Below are positions 30,859 to 39,827 of a DNA stretch of 64,000 bases, in pieces. This stretch comes from Rubrobacter indicoceani. GTDB lineage: Bacteria; Actinomycetota; Rubrobacteria; Rubrobacterales; Rubrobacteraceae. Position 1 is the first letter of the stretch. Every line of letters begins with the position of its first letter. The position numbers and the translations under genes are program-made. Location: the NCBI RefSeq assembly GCF_003568865.1, contig NZ_CP031115.1, positions 806,001-870,000 of the forward strand, given 5' to 3'. Below the pieces are notes generated by a model, which did no database searches, was not told the origin of the DNA, and saw only the letters and a program-made list of their open reading frames with translations.

Positions 30859-31287
30859 ATGGGCAGGCAGAGGCAGCAGCAGCGGGGCGGAGGTCGTGGT
30901 CGTCAGGGAGCGAGCCGTTCGCGTAAGCGCGTACGGAAGAACATCTCGACGGGCATCGTCCACATCAAGAGCTCGTTCAACAACACCATCGTCACGGTAA
31001 CCGACACCGAGGGGAACGTCATCGCCTGGGAGTCGGCGGGCGCGCTCGGGTTCCGGGGCAGCCGTAAAAGCACGCCTTACGCGGCCCAGATGACCGCCGA
31101 GAGCGTGGCGAACAAGGCGATGGAGCAGGGTATGCGGCGTGTGGACATCCACGTCAAGGGACACGGCTCGGGCCGGGACATGGCCGCAAGGACGTTCCAG
31201 AGCATGGGAATCGAAGTACTCGGCATCAAGGACGTAACGGGACAGCCGCACAACGGCTGCCGTCCGCCGAAGCGAAGGAGAGGGTAA
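30859..31287 (+). CDS. rpsK: 30S ribosomal protein S11
   Basis: A 142-residue S11: [56 protein letters not shown]. It has a Gln/Arg/Gly-rich first 25 residues, slightly longer than usual. Directly follows rpsM. Confidence 0.97.
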   Translation: MGRQRQQQRGGGRGRQGASRSRKRVRKNISTGIVHIKSSFNNTIVTVTDTEGNVIAWESAGALGFRGSRKSTPYAAQMTAESVANKAMEQGMRRVDIHVKGHGSGRDMAARTFQSMGIEVLGIKDVTGQPHNGCRPPKRRRG

Positions 31288-31290
31288 CAA

Positions 31291-31893
31291 GTGGCGCGTT
31301 ACACGGGACCGAGGGGGAGGCGCGACCGCCGGGCGGGCGTGATGCTCTCCTCAATGCGGAAGAACCCGCTCGAAAAGAAGCCTTATCCCCCCGGCGAACA
31401 CGGACGGGGCAGACAGCGGCAGACCGAGTACGGGATGCGGCTCCTTGAAAAGCAGAAGGCCCGCTGGTTTTACGGCGTCTCGGAGAAGCAGTTCCGCAAG
31501 GCGTACGACCGGGCGAGCCGGATGCAGGGCGTTACCGGTGAGAACCTTCTCAGGCTGATGGAGCTCCGGATGGACAACGTCGTCTACCGGATGGGCTTCG
31601 CTACGAGCCGTCCGCAGGCGCGGCAGCTCGTGGTTCACGGTCACTTCTTCCTTAACGGTCGGAAGCACAACATACCCTCGGCTATTCTGAAGCCGAACGA
31701 CGTGCTGACGGTCAAGGAGAAGAGCCGGCAGCTTGAGCCGGTCGTGAACGCGGTGGAGCAGGTCGTGTCGGTGCCGGCGTGGCTGGAGGCCGACCACGAG
31801 AACTTCACGGGGCGTTTGCTTCACTCTCCGGCGCGGGATGAGATCGAGGTTCCGGTAGAGGAACAGCTCATCATCGAGTTCTACAGCCGATAG
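31291..31893 (+). CDS. rpsD: 30S ribosomal protein S4 (no zinc site)
   Basis: A 200-residue S4: RYTGPRGRRDRRAGVM, KKPYPPGEHGRGRQR, and the S4 RNA-binding domain MGFATSRPQARQLVVHGHFF. The N-terminal cysteine cluster of C+ S4 proteins is missing, so it is the C- form. GTG start. Primary 16S rRNA binder. Confidence 0.97.
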   Translation: MARYTGPRGRRDRRAGVMLSSMRKNPLEKKPYPPGEHGRGRQRQTEYGMRLLEKQKARWFYGVSEKQFRKAYDRASRMQGVTGENLLRLMELRMDNVVYRMGFATSRPQARQLVVHGHFFLNGRKHNIPSAILKPNDVLTVKEKSRQLEPVVNAVEQVVSVPAWLEADHENFTGRLLHSPARDEIEVPVEEQLIIEFYSR

Positions 31894-31936
31894 TCCGGGC
31901 CAGAATAACTTGGAATACGAGCAGGTGATTGCGTAG

Positions 31937-32875
31937 ATGTTGGATATAGCGCCACCCCGTTTCAGGGTGGAAGAAGAAGACGAACGGCGCGGGGTTTTCG
32001 TAGCCGAACCGCTGCCGAGGGGGCTCGGGCATACGCTCGGGAACTCCTTGAGGCGGGTAATGCTCTCCGGGCTTACGGGCGCGGCGGTGACGAAGCTCCG
32101 CATCGAGGGCGTGCAGCACGAGTTCTCGACGGTCGAGGGCGTCCGGGAGGACGTGGTGGATATCATCCTCAACCTCAAGGGCCTGAAGTTCCGCCTGGAG
32201 CGCGAGGAGCCGATAGAGCTCGAGATCCTCAAGAGCGGGCCCGGGGACGTTACCGGAGCCGACATCGAGCTCAAGGCCGACGTGGAGGTCGTCAACCCGG
32301 ATATGTACATCGCGACGCTCTCTCAGGGCGCGACGCTTGACATGAGGCTCACGGTCGAGCAGGGTCAGGGCTACGTGCGGGCCGAGCAGAACAAGAGCGA
32401 TGCCGACCCGATAGGGGTCATCGCGATAGACTCGCTGTTCTCGCCGGTCCAGCGGGTCAACTACTCGGTTTCGGAGATCCGGGCCGGGGCGCGGGCCGAC
32501 CTCGATTCGCTCACGATAGAGGTCTTTACGGACGGCAGGATAGAGCCGCGCGACGCGCTCAACGAGGCATCCCGGCAGCTTATAGATATCCTCGGGCTGT
32601 TCTCGGACGGCTATCAGGGGAGCGGAGCGGTAACGAGCGAGGCCGCCGTCAGCGGCAGGCGCAACGTTATAGACGACGTGCGGCCCATCGAAGACCTTGA
32701 ACTCACGGTCCGGTCGTACAACTGCCTCAAGCGCGAGGGCGTGGACACCATCGGGCAGCTCGCCACGATGACCGAAGAAGAGTTGATGAACATAAGGAAC
32801 CTGGGGATGAAGAGCGTTGATGAGATCCGCTCGAAGCTCCTGGAACTCGGATACCCGATCGAAAGCGACCAGTAA
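31937..32875 (+). CDS. rpoA: DNA-directed RNA polymerase subunit alpha
   Basis: A 312-residue alpha subunit: N-terminal dimerisation domain (GLGHTLGNSLRRVMLSGLTG), and C-terminal domain (about 240-312) with IEDLELTVRSYNCLKREGVD and IRNLGMKSVDEIRSKL for UP-element and activator contact. The last A of its stop is shared with rplQ ATG. Confidence 0.98.
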   Translation: MLDIAPPRFRVEEEDERRGVFVAEPLPRGLGHTLGNSLRRVMLSGLTGAAVTKLRIEGVQHEFSTVEGVREDVVDIILNLKGLKFRLEREEPIELEILKSGPGDVTGADIELKADVEVVNPDMYIATLSQGATLDMRLTVEQGQGYVRAEQNKSDADPIGVIAIDSLFSPVQRVNYSVSEIRAGARADLDSLTIEVFTDGRIEPRDALNEASRQLIDILGLFSDGYQGSGAVTSEAAVSGRRNVIDDVRPIEDLELTVRSYNCLKREGVDTIGQLATMTEEELMNIRNLGMKSVDEIRSKLLELGYPIESDQ

Positions 32876-33258
32876 TGAGACACGGTAGAAAGGGCCGCAA
32901 GCTCGGCCGCGATTTCCAGCACCGCAAGGCGATGCTCGGCACGATGGCCGGACAGGTCATTACGCACGGGCGGATAAAAACCACCGAAGAGAAAGCCAAA
33001 GAGGTCAGAAGCCTCGTTGATAAGCTGGTCACGAAGGCCAAGAAGGACGACCTCCATGCACGCCGCGAGGTGGTCAAGGTGATCAAAGACAAAACCATAG
33101 TCAGGCATCTCTTCGAGGAGGTCGCCCCGGCTCTGAACGACCGCGACTCGGGCTACACGCGCATCCTGAAGCTCGGGCCTCGTCCGGGTGACGGAGCGTC
33201 GAGCGTCTACATCCAGCTCGTCAACTACGATGCCGTCGCCGTTGCGGAGGGCGCGTAA
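32875..33258 (+). CDS. rplQ: 50S ribosomal protein L17
   Basis: A 127-residue L17: MRHGRKGRKLGRDFQHRKA, MLGTMAGQVITHGRIKTTEE, KEVRSLVDKLVTKAKK. Last gene of the alpha operon. Confidence 0.97.
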   Translation: MRHGRKGRKLGRDFQHRKAMLGTMAGQVITHGRIKTTEEKAKEVRSLVDKLVTKAKKDDLHARREVVKVIKDKTIVRHLFEEVAPALNDRDSGYTRILKLGPRPGDGASSVYIQLVNYDAVAVAEGA

Positions 33259-33294
33259 GACCTGACGGGTTACTGTGGCCCGCAGGATAACTTT

Positions 33295-34146
33295 ATGAAC
33301 GAAGGCGAAAAGACCCGCTCCGGCCCCGAACCGGACGGGTCTTTCGTTGTTTCTTTGAGGGATGCGACTTTTCTGTATCCCGGTTCGGAGGGTCCGGCCG
33401 TCTCCGACATTTCGCTCGGGGTGCGGGCCGGGGAATACGTTGGGGTCGTCGGGGCGAACGGCGGGGGGAAGTCTACGCTGGTGAGGCTCCTGAACGGTCT
33501 GCTCGCTGCCGACTCTGGTGAGGTGAGGATCTTCGGCCTCGACCCGGTGGTGGACGTGCACAGGGTGAGGCGGCGGGTCGGGATGCTTTTTCAGAACCCG
33601 GACAACGGCCTCGTTGCGCCGTTTGTTCAGGACGACGTGGCGTTCGGCCTGGAGAACCTCGGCGTCGAGCGGGACGAGATGCGCTCGCGGGTTGCGGAGG
33701 CGATCGGAAGCGTCGGGCTTTCGGGCTACGAGCGCCGGGAGACGGCTACGCTCTCGGGTGGTGAGAAGCAGCGGGTCGCGCTCGCGGGGCTGCTAGCGGT
33801 GGAGCCCGACCTGCTTATCCTTGACGAGCCGACCTCGATGCTCGACCCCGCCGGAAGGCGCGAGGTTCTGTTGCGGCTGGACGCGCTGCGCGGGGAGAAG
33901 ACCATCGTCCACGTAACCCATCATCTGGAAGAGCTTGTAGACGCCGACCGGGTTATTGTTCTTGTTCGAGGCGAACTCGTCGCCGACGTTTCGCCGGACG
34001 AGCTTTTCTCCGACGCGGGGCTGATGCAGAAGGCCAGCCTTGCGCCTCCCGTCCTCGTACGCCTCGCCACCGAGCTCGGCCTCTCCCCGAGCCGCACAGC
34101 GGGGGAGCTTGCGCGGAATATCCTGAACCGACGGTCCCGGGCGTGA
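33295..34146 (+). CDS. ecfA1: ECF transporter ATPase EcfA1 (CbiO-like)
   Basis: A 283-residue ABC ATPase powering vitamin/metal uptake by ECF transporters. Walker A GANGGGKST (about 52-60), Q loop FQNPDNGLVAPFVQDDV, signature LSGGEKQRVALAG, Walker B LLILDEPTSMLDP, and H loop VTHHLEE. ATG 33295 has CAGGATA about 9 nt upstream, but the first 17 codons overlap a strong terminator hairpin; a TTG at 33355 (LRDATFLYP) would start the conserved domain exactly but has no ribosome site. Works with EcfA2 and EcfT downstream; no S component is adjacent, so the module is of the shared (group II) kind. Confidence 0.93.
   Translation: MNEGEKTRSGPEPDGSFVVSLRDATFLYPGSEGPAVSDISLGVRAGEYVGVVGANGGGKSTLVRLLNGLLAADSGEVRIFGLDPVVDVHRVRRRVGMLFQNPDNGLVAPFVQDDVAFGLENLGVERDEMRSRVAEAIGSVGLSGYERRETATLSGGEKQRVALAGLLAVEPDLLILDEPTSMLDPAGRREVLLRLDALRGEKTIVHVTHHLEELVDADRVIVLVRGELVADVSPDELFSDAGLMQKASLAPPVLVRLATELGLSPSRTAGELARNILNRRSRA
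33309..33352 (+). terminator. Terminator of the ribosomal operon inside the ecfA1 start
   Basis: AAAGACCCG (33309-33317) pairs with CGGGTCTTT (33336-33344) and an inner TCCGG/CCGGA (33319-33323 / 33331-33335) extends the stem to 14 pairs with one bulged C, followed by the T-rich CGTTGTTTCTTT. It lies 50 nt after rplQ. It is a classical rho-independent terminator, though placed in the first codons of the assumed ecfA1 frame. Confidence 0.8.
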
Positions 34147-34315
34147 GCGGGTGGTCGCGCAGAGGCGCGATACTTCGCGTTCGACGCGGACGCGGCGGTG
34201 CGGCGTACCACCGGTGCTCTGTTCTCTCTTACGGCCCCGTGCCGGGCCCGAGGGCCCTTGCAGGTTGCTTCGGTAGGCGCGGCGGGAGGCAGGTTTCGGA
34301 TGAGCCGGAGGTCGG

Positions 34316-35134
34316 ATGAGGATCGAGGTGAGAAACCTCCGGCACGTCTACTCGCCTGAAACGGACTCCGAGAAAGTCGCGCTCGACGATGTCTCGCTCA
34401 CGGTGGAGCCGGGTGAGATACTGGCCGTCGTCGGGGGGACGGGTTCGGGGAAGAGCACGCTCGTACAGCACCTGAACCTGCTTCTTAGGCCGACGGGCGG
34501 CGAGGTTCTGATAGACGGCGTGGACGCGGGCAAGCTGCGAAAAAGCGAGCTGCGGCGGCGGGTCGGTCTGGTGTTTCAGTTTCCGGAGGCCGCGCTCTTC
34601 GCCCCGACCGTCCGCGAGGACGTCGCCTTTGCTCCCGAGCAGATAGGGCTGCCGGAGAAGCAGGTCAGGGAGCGGGTGGACGGCGTGCTCGCGAGGCTCG
34701 GCATCTCGCATTTAGAAGACCGCTCCCCGTTTGCGCTCTCGGGCGGTGAGCGGCGGCGGGTCGCGATCGCCGGTATCCTTGCGATGGAGCCGGAGGTCGT
34801 AGTGCTCGACGAGCCGACCGCCGGGCTGGACCCGCACGCCCGCGACGGGCTTCTGGAGGTGGTGCGTTCCCTGACGCAGAACGGTGCTTCGGTTGTATTT
34901 GTCTCGCACGACCTCGACGAAGTCGCCGAGATCTCAGACCGGGTATGCGTTATGGAGGGTGGGCGAGTGCGATCCATCGGTGCTCCGGAGAAGGTCTTCT
35001 ACAAACCGGGCGTCGCGGCGCCGGAGACCGTCAGGGTGGCCTCGCTTGTTGGCGGGAAGCTGGAGGGTGTCGGCCATCCCGTTGCCTTTAAAGAGACCGT
35101 CGAGGCCCTGCGGCGAGCGATGGACAAGGCGTAA
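34316..35134 (+). CDS. ecfA2: ECF transporter ATPase EcfA2
   Basis: A 272-residue ABC ATPase: RHVYSPETDSEKVALDDVSL, Walker A GGTGSGKST, FQFPEAALFAPTVREDVAF at the Q loop, signature LSGGERRRVAIAG, Walker B VVVLDEPTAGLDP. The FPE in the Q loop is typical of EcfA2 against the FQNP of EcfA1. Heterodimer partner of EcfA1. A 169-nt gap with no gene separates it from ecfA1; its stop is 3 nt before ecfT. Confidence 0.95.
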   Translation: MRIEVRNLRHVYSPETDSEKVALDDVSLTVEPGEILAVVGGTGSGKSTLVQHLNLLLRPTGGEVLIDGVDAGKLRKSELRRRVGLVFQFPEAALFAPTVREDVAFAPEQIGLPEKQVRERVDGVLARLGISHLEDRSPFALSGGERRRVAIAGILAMEPEVVVLDEPTAGLDPHARDGLLEVVRSLTQNGASVVFVSHDLDEVAEISDRVCVMEGGRVRSIGAPEKVFYKPGVAAPETVRVASLVGGKLEGVGHPVAFKETVEALRRAMDKA

Positions 35135-35137
35135 GGC

Positions 35138-35923
35138 GTGGTGCGCGGGATCGGCCAGTTCCACCCGGGTGAGTCGGCGCTGCACGCGCTCGACCCGAGG
35201 GTGAAGATAGTCGCCTCGCTCGCGCTCGTCGTCGGGGTCTTCCTTGTCGGCTCGGCGTGGGGTTTTGCGTTCTTCGCCGGGTTCGTAGGGACCATGATCG
35301 CGCTAAGCCGCGTCCCGGTCGGGCTGTTTCTGGGCTTTCTGCGTCCGGTTTTCTTTATCGTGGCCCTGACGGTATTCTTTCAGGTTCTTTTCTCGCGGGA
35401 GGGAGCGCCGCTCCTTGAGTTCGGCTTCGTGAGCGTCTACACCGGCGGCATCGAGCGCGGGGCGTTTCTTGCGGCCCGAATCTTCGTGTTGGTACTCTCG
35501 GCCTCGCTGCTCACCGCCACGACGGCCCCGGTCGCCCTGACCGACGGCATAGAAGACCTGCTCTCGCCGCTCAAGAGGTTCTGGTTCCCGGCGCACGAGG
35601 TCGCGATGATGATGACGATAGCCCTGCGCTTCATCCCGACGCTCGACGAGGAGACGCGCAAAATAATGCGTGCCCAGGCCGCTCGCGGGGCCGATTTCTC
35701 CGAGGGCGGCCTGATAAAACGCGGCAGGGCCATCGTACCGATCCTGATCCCGCTCACCATAGGAGCTTTCCGCCGGGCCGACGAACTCGCCGAAGCGATG
35801 GAGAGCCGGGGCTACCGGGGCGGCGAGGGACGCTCGCGCTACCGCGAACTCAGGTTCCGCCTGCGCGACGCGACGGCCCTTGTCGTTGTGGCGGCGGTTG
35901 TTGTAACGGCGGCTTTTCTTTGA
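35138..35923 (+). CDS. ecfT: ECF transporter transmembrane component EcfT
   Basis: A 261-residue membrane protein with about five or six helices. After HALDPRVKIVASLALVV come the spans, then the two coupling-helix motifs AQAARGADF and ESRGYRGGEG (A-R-G family), which dock on EcfA1 and EcfA2. GTG start 3 nt after ecfA2. Overlaps truA by 4 nt. Confidence 0.95.
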   Translation: MVRGIGQFHPGESALHALDPRVKIVASLALVVGVFLVGSAWGFAFFAGFVGTMIALSRVPVGLFLGFLRPVFFIVALTVFFQVLFSREGAPLLEFGFVSVYTGGIERGAFLAARIFVLVLSASLLTATTAPVALTDGIEDLLSPLKRFWFPAHEVAMMMTIALRFIPTLDEETRKIMRAQAARGADFSEGGLIKRGRAIVPILIPLTIGAFRRADELAEAMESRGYRGGEGRSRYRELRFRLRDATALVVVAAVVVTAAFL

Positions 35924-36666
35924 AGCTCGCCGCCCTTGTCGAGTACGACGGAGCGGGATTTCACGGCTGGGCCGCCCAGCCCGGAAGGCGCACCGTCGAG
36001 GGGGAGATGGTCGGAGCGTTGCAGAAGATACTCCGCCACCCTGTCAAGCTCACCGTCGCCGGACGCACCGACGCCGGGGTCCACGCAAGCGGGCAGGTCG
36101 TCTCTTTTGTCTCCGACGGGGGGATGGGGCCGCAGGAGATCGCCTACCGGACGACCGCCGTCCTGCCGAAGGACGTCGCCGTCCGCCGCTGCGTCGCCGT
36201 CCCGGATACTTTCGACGCTCGCAAAGACGCAAGGAACCGCAGCTACGAGTACCGCGCCGTAAACAGCCCCGTCCGTCCGGCGCTGGACCGTTACTACGCG
36301 GCCTACATCGCCCGGAGGCTGGACTTCGAGCTGCTCTGCCGGGCCGCCGAACGCCTGAAAGGGACGCATGAGTTTACCGCTTTCACCCCGACCAACAGCT
36401 ACCACATCCGGTTCGAGCGCGACGTTTGCGAGTCCCGCTGGGAGCGGCGCGGTGACACGCTGACGTACAGCATCACCGCCGATTCTTTTCTGTACGGGAT
36501 GGTGCGTGCGCTTGTCGGGACGATGTTTGAGGTCGCAGATGGGACGCGCACCATGGATTCCTTTGCCGCGCTGCTGGAGCGGGGAGAACGCCGCAGGGCC
36601 GGCCCGTCTGCCCCGGCAAAGGGGCTGACGCTTGTCCGGGTCGGCTATGATGATCTTGGATTCTGA
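35920..36666 (+). CDS. truA: tRNA pseudouridine(38-40) synthase TruA
   Basis: A 248-residue TruA that makes pseudouridine in the tRNA anticodon arm. Catalytic Asp lies in AGRTDAGVHASGQV; VEYDGAGFHGWAAQP at the N-terminus and FLYGMVRALVGTMFEVADG near the end are diagnostic. TTG start overlaps the ecfT stop. The ecfA1-ecfA2-ecfT-truA-rplM-rpsI order is common in Gram-positives. Confidence 0.96.
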   Translation: MKLAALVEYDGAGFHGWAAQPGRRTVEGEMVGALQKILRHPVKLTVAGRTDAGVHASGQVVSFVSDGGMGPQEIAYRTTAVLPKDVAVRRCVAVPDTFDARKDARNRSYEYRAVNSPVRPALDRYYAAYIARRLDFELLCRAAERLKGTHEFTAFTPTNSYHIRFERDVCESRWERRGDTLTYSITADSFLYGMVRALVGTMFEVADGTRTMDSFAALLERGERRRAGPSAPAKGLTLVRVGYDDLGF

Positions 36667-36694
36667 CGCTGTAAGACCCGGCAGAAAGGACGAT

Positions 36695-37354
36695 ATGGAC
36701 GGCGCGAACCTCGGCGACATCGAAGCCTACGTGGAGGCCCTGTTTATCGAGCGGGACCCGGCCCTTGATCTGGCCCTCCTGGACGCTGAAGAGGCCGGGT
36801 TGCCGGAGATACAGGTCTCGGCGCTTCAGGGAAGGCTGCTGTACCTTATCGCCGCTCTGTCCGGGGCGCGACGTATCCTTGAGATAGGAACCCTCGGCGG
36901 CTACAGCGGCATCCATTTCGCCCGCGCCCTGCCCGAGACCGGCAGGCTCATCACCCTTGAGCTCAGCGAAAAGCATGCCGCAGTCGCGCTCGGGAACTTC
37001 AGGCGGGCCGGGCTGTCCGGCAGGGTCGAGGTGCGGGTTGGAGACGCAAAAAAGACGCTTCGGAACATGATCCACTCGGGCGAAGAGCCTTTCGACCTTG
37101 TCTTTATCGACGCGGAGAAGGAGGGTTACATCGAGTACCTCGACCTCGCGCTACGGCTCTCACGGGTCGGGACGGTCGTGATCGCGGACAACGCCATCCG
37201 GGGCGGGGCGGTGCTCGACCCCGACTCCGGGTACGGACGGGTCATGGACAGGTTCAACCGCCGGTTCGCCGCGCACGAGCGGCTCGAAGGGACGATACTC
37301 CCGATGCTCCGGCGAAGCGTGGACGGTATGGTCGTCGGGCGGGTCGTCGGCTGA
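36695..37354 (+). CDS. SAM-dependent O-methyltransferase (CCoAMT-like)
   Basis: A 219-residue class I methyltransferase. ARRILEIGTLGGYSGIHFAR is the SAM-binding motif I, LITLELSEKHAAVALGNF motif II, and DLVFIDAEKEGYIEYLDLAL with VVIADNAIRGG gives the metal-binding aspartates of catechol/caffeoyl-CoA O-methyltransferases. ATG 36695 has GAAAGGA 4 nt upstream; an earlier in-frame start inside truA is less likely. The substrate is unknown. Its insertion between truA and rplM, where most genomes have nothing, is unusual. Confidence 0.88.
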   Translation: MDGANLGDIEAYVEALFIERDPALDLALLDAEEAGLPEIQVSALQGRLLYLIAALSGARRILEIGTLGGYSGIHFARALPETGRLITLELSEKHAAVALGNFRRAGLSGRVEVRVGDAKKTLRNMIHSGEEPFDLVFIDAEKEGYIEYLDLALRLSRVGTVVIADNAIRGGAVLDPDSGYGRVMDRFNRRFAAHERLEGTILPMLRRSVDGMVVGRVVG

Positions 37355-37379
37355 CAGTATTGTAGCCGTATGCTACTAT
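37351..37379 (+). promoter_or_regulatory. Promoter for rplM-rpsI
   Basis: CTGACA (37351-37356) and TACTAT (37374-37379) lie exactly 17 nt apart, overlapping the stop of the methyltransferase gene. The result is a leader of roughly 110 nt before rplM, with a hairpin around 37389-37424 that could act in feedback control. Confidence 0.8.
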
Positions 37380-37493
37380 CTGCGAGTTTGCGTCTCCGGG
37401 CAACCGCTGAAGCCGGGGAGTCGCACAACGACGAAACGATAAACCGATTCACCGAAACCTTAAAGGAATCTGCAGGACTCCGGAGGACGTACT

Positions 37494-37931
37494 TTGAAGA
37501 GTTACATGGCCCGTCAGGGCGAGGTCGAGAGAAAGTGGCACGTCGTTGACGCACAGGGGGCCAACCTCGGGCGACTTGCCACGGAAGTTGCGATGGTTCT
37601 GCGCGGCAAGCGCAAGGCCCAGTACACGCCCCACGTCGACACGGGGGATTTCGTGGTCGTCGTGAACGCCGGAAAGGTTCAGGTCACGGGGCGCAAGGCC
37701 GAGCAGAAGATGTACCGCCGCCACACGGGTTACCCGGGTGGTCTCAAGGAGATGAACTACGAAGAGATGCAGCAGAAAAAGCCCGAGGAGATAATCAAGA
37801 AGGCTGTCAAGGGCATGATGCCCCGCACGCGCCTCGGGCGCCAGCAGTTAAAGAAGCTGAAGGTCTACGCCGGGCCGGAGCATCCGCACCGGGCGCAGGG
37901 ACCACAGGAACTCGAAATCGGGGTGAGGTAG
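37494..37931 (+). CDS. rplM: 50S ribosomal protein L13
   Basis: A 145-residue L13: [60 protein letters not shown] 37494 has GGAGG about 8 nt upstream. Early assembly protein. Confidence 0.97.
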   Translation: MKSYMARQGEVERKWHVVDAQGANLGRLATEVAMVLRGKRKAQYTPHVDTGDFVVVVNAGKVQVTGRKAEQKMYRRHTGYPGGLKEMNYEEMQQKKPEEIIKKAVKGMMPRTRLGRQQLKKLKVYAGPEHPHRAQGPQELEIGVR

Positions 37932-37935
37932 TACG

Positions 37936-38328
<393 letters not shown>

Positions 38329-38354
38329 AGCCGCGGCTACACGGAAACAGCACA

Positions 38355-38387
38355 CGGACCCTTCCGAACTCCGGGAGGGTCCGTTTC
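38355..38387 (+). terminator. Terminator of rplM-rpsI
   Basis: CGGACCCTTCCG (38355-38366) pairs with CGGGAGGGTCCG (38372-38383), 12 pairs with one T-G, loop AACTC, then TTTC. Confidence 0.85.
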
Positions 38388-38428
38388 ACTACTCTGAACC
38401 ATGGCGAGAGCGACACCGGGGGGCCCGA

Positions 38429-39763
38429 TTGACCGACCTTGAAAAACGCAGCATCTCGTTTGGCACCGACGGCGTGCGCGGCGTGGCGAACCGGGATCTC
38501 CTCCCGGAGGATGCCTTTCTGATGGGGCTTGCGGCGGCCCGGGCTTTCGGCGGGAACATCCTTGTCGGACGGGACACGCGCCGTTCGGGCGGAATGCTCT
38601 CCTCGGCTCTTCTGGCCGGGATCTCCTCCGGCGGAGCCGGGGCGACAGACCTCGGGGTGGTGCCTACGCCCGGCGTAGCGGCCCTTGCTCCGAGGCTCGG
38701 GGCATCTGCGGCGATCGTGGTGAGCGCGTCGCACAACCCATATCCGGACAACGGCATAAAGTTCCTCTCGGGCGAGGGCAGAAAGCTCCCGGATGCCGAG
38801 GAGCGCGAACTCGAGCGGCTCATCGCGCGGTCGGGGGATGCTCGCCCCACGGGTGGCAGGGTCGGTCCGGTGGAGCTGTTCGCGGGGGCGGTGGGGCTCT
38901 ACGTGGACGCGCTGCTCGAAAAGCTCCGGCCCGACGCGGGCGGCATGAAGGTACTCCTTGACTGTGCCAACGGCGCGGCCTTTGAAGCCGCCCCGCTCGC
39001 CTTCCGGGAGCTCGGGGTCGAGCTAACCGTAACCGGAGACGGGCCGGACGGGGTCAACATCAACGCAGGCGTCGGCTCGACGCACGTCGAGAAACTCGAG
39101 GTTTCGGGGGGCGAGGATGTGGCCTTCGCCTTTGACGGGGACGCCGACCGGGTGCTGGCGGTGGACGAAACCGGCGGCATGGTGGACGGGGACAGGATCA
39201 TCGCCATCCTTGCCCGCGACCTGCACGAGCGGGGCCGCCTCGGGGGCGGGGCGGTCGTAACCGTGATGAGCAACCTCGGCTTCTTCAAGGCCATGGACTC
39301 GCTCGGGATACCGTGCAGGGTGACCCCGGTCGGGGACCGGCACGTTGCGGAGGCCATGTGGGGGTGCGGCGCAAAGGTCGGCGGGGAGCAGTCCGGCCAC
39401 GTCATACTCCCCGAGTACGTAACGACCGGGGACGGTCTCGCGACCGCGCTTGCGGTTCTGGACGTTATGGTGCGTTCGGGGAAACCGCTCTCGGAGCTTG
39501 CTAGAGTTATGGAGGTGTACCCGCAGCGGCTTATAAACGTACGCGTCCGGGAGGGCCGGTCGGCAAAGAAGGTCGCGGAGCACGAAGAGATAGCGCGGGC
39601 CGTTTCGGCGGCCCGGACGCGGCTCGGGGACGAGGGGCGGATACTCCTCAGGCCGAGCGGGACGGAGCCGCTTGTGCGGGTGATGGTCGAACACGAGAAA
39701 AAGGCCGTCTGCAACAGGGTCTGCGAGACCGTTGCAGAGGTTGTATCGGGCGTTGGCGGGTAG
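38429..39763 (+). CDS. glmM: Phosphoglucosamine mutase
   Basis: A 444-residue alpha-D-phosphohexomutase converting glucosamine-6-P to glucosamine-1-P for cell wall precursors. SFGTDGVRGVAN at the start, active-site phosphoserine Ser101 in SASHNP, magnesium loop DGDADR, sugar loop GGEQSGH and phosphate loop RPSGTEPLVRV. TTG start at 38429. Follows rpsI as in many actinobacteria. Confidence 0.97.
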   Translation: MTDLEKRSISFGTDGVRGVANRDLLPEDAFLMGLAAARAFGGNILVGRDTRRSGGMLSSALLAGISSGGAGATDLGVVPTPGVAALAPRLGASAAIVVSASHNPYPDNGIKFLSGEGRKLPDAEERELERLIARSGDARPTGGRVGPVELFAGAVGLYVDALLEKLRPDAGGMKVLLDCANGAAFEAAPLAFRELGVELTVTGDGPDGVNINAGVGSTHVEKLEVSGGEDVAFAFDGDADRVLAVDETGGMVDGDRIIAILARDLHERGRLGGGAVVTVMSNLGFFKAMDSLGIPCRVTPVGDRHVAEAMWGCGAKVGGEQSGHVILPEYVTTGDGLATALAVLDVMVRSGKPLSELARVMEVYPQRLINVRVREGRSAKKVAEHEEIARAVSAARTRLGDEGRILLRPSGTEPLVRVMVEHEKKAVCNRVCETVAEVVSGVGG

Positions 39764-39827
39764 TGCGACCCCGTGGGGGTCGGGAACGGCATAGGGCTGG
39801 AAGAGGTGTTTTCGTGAGGTTGGTATC

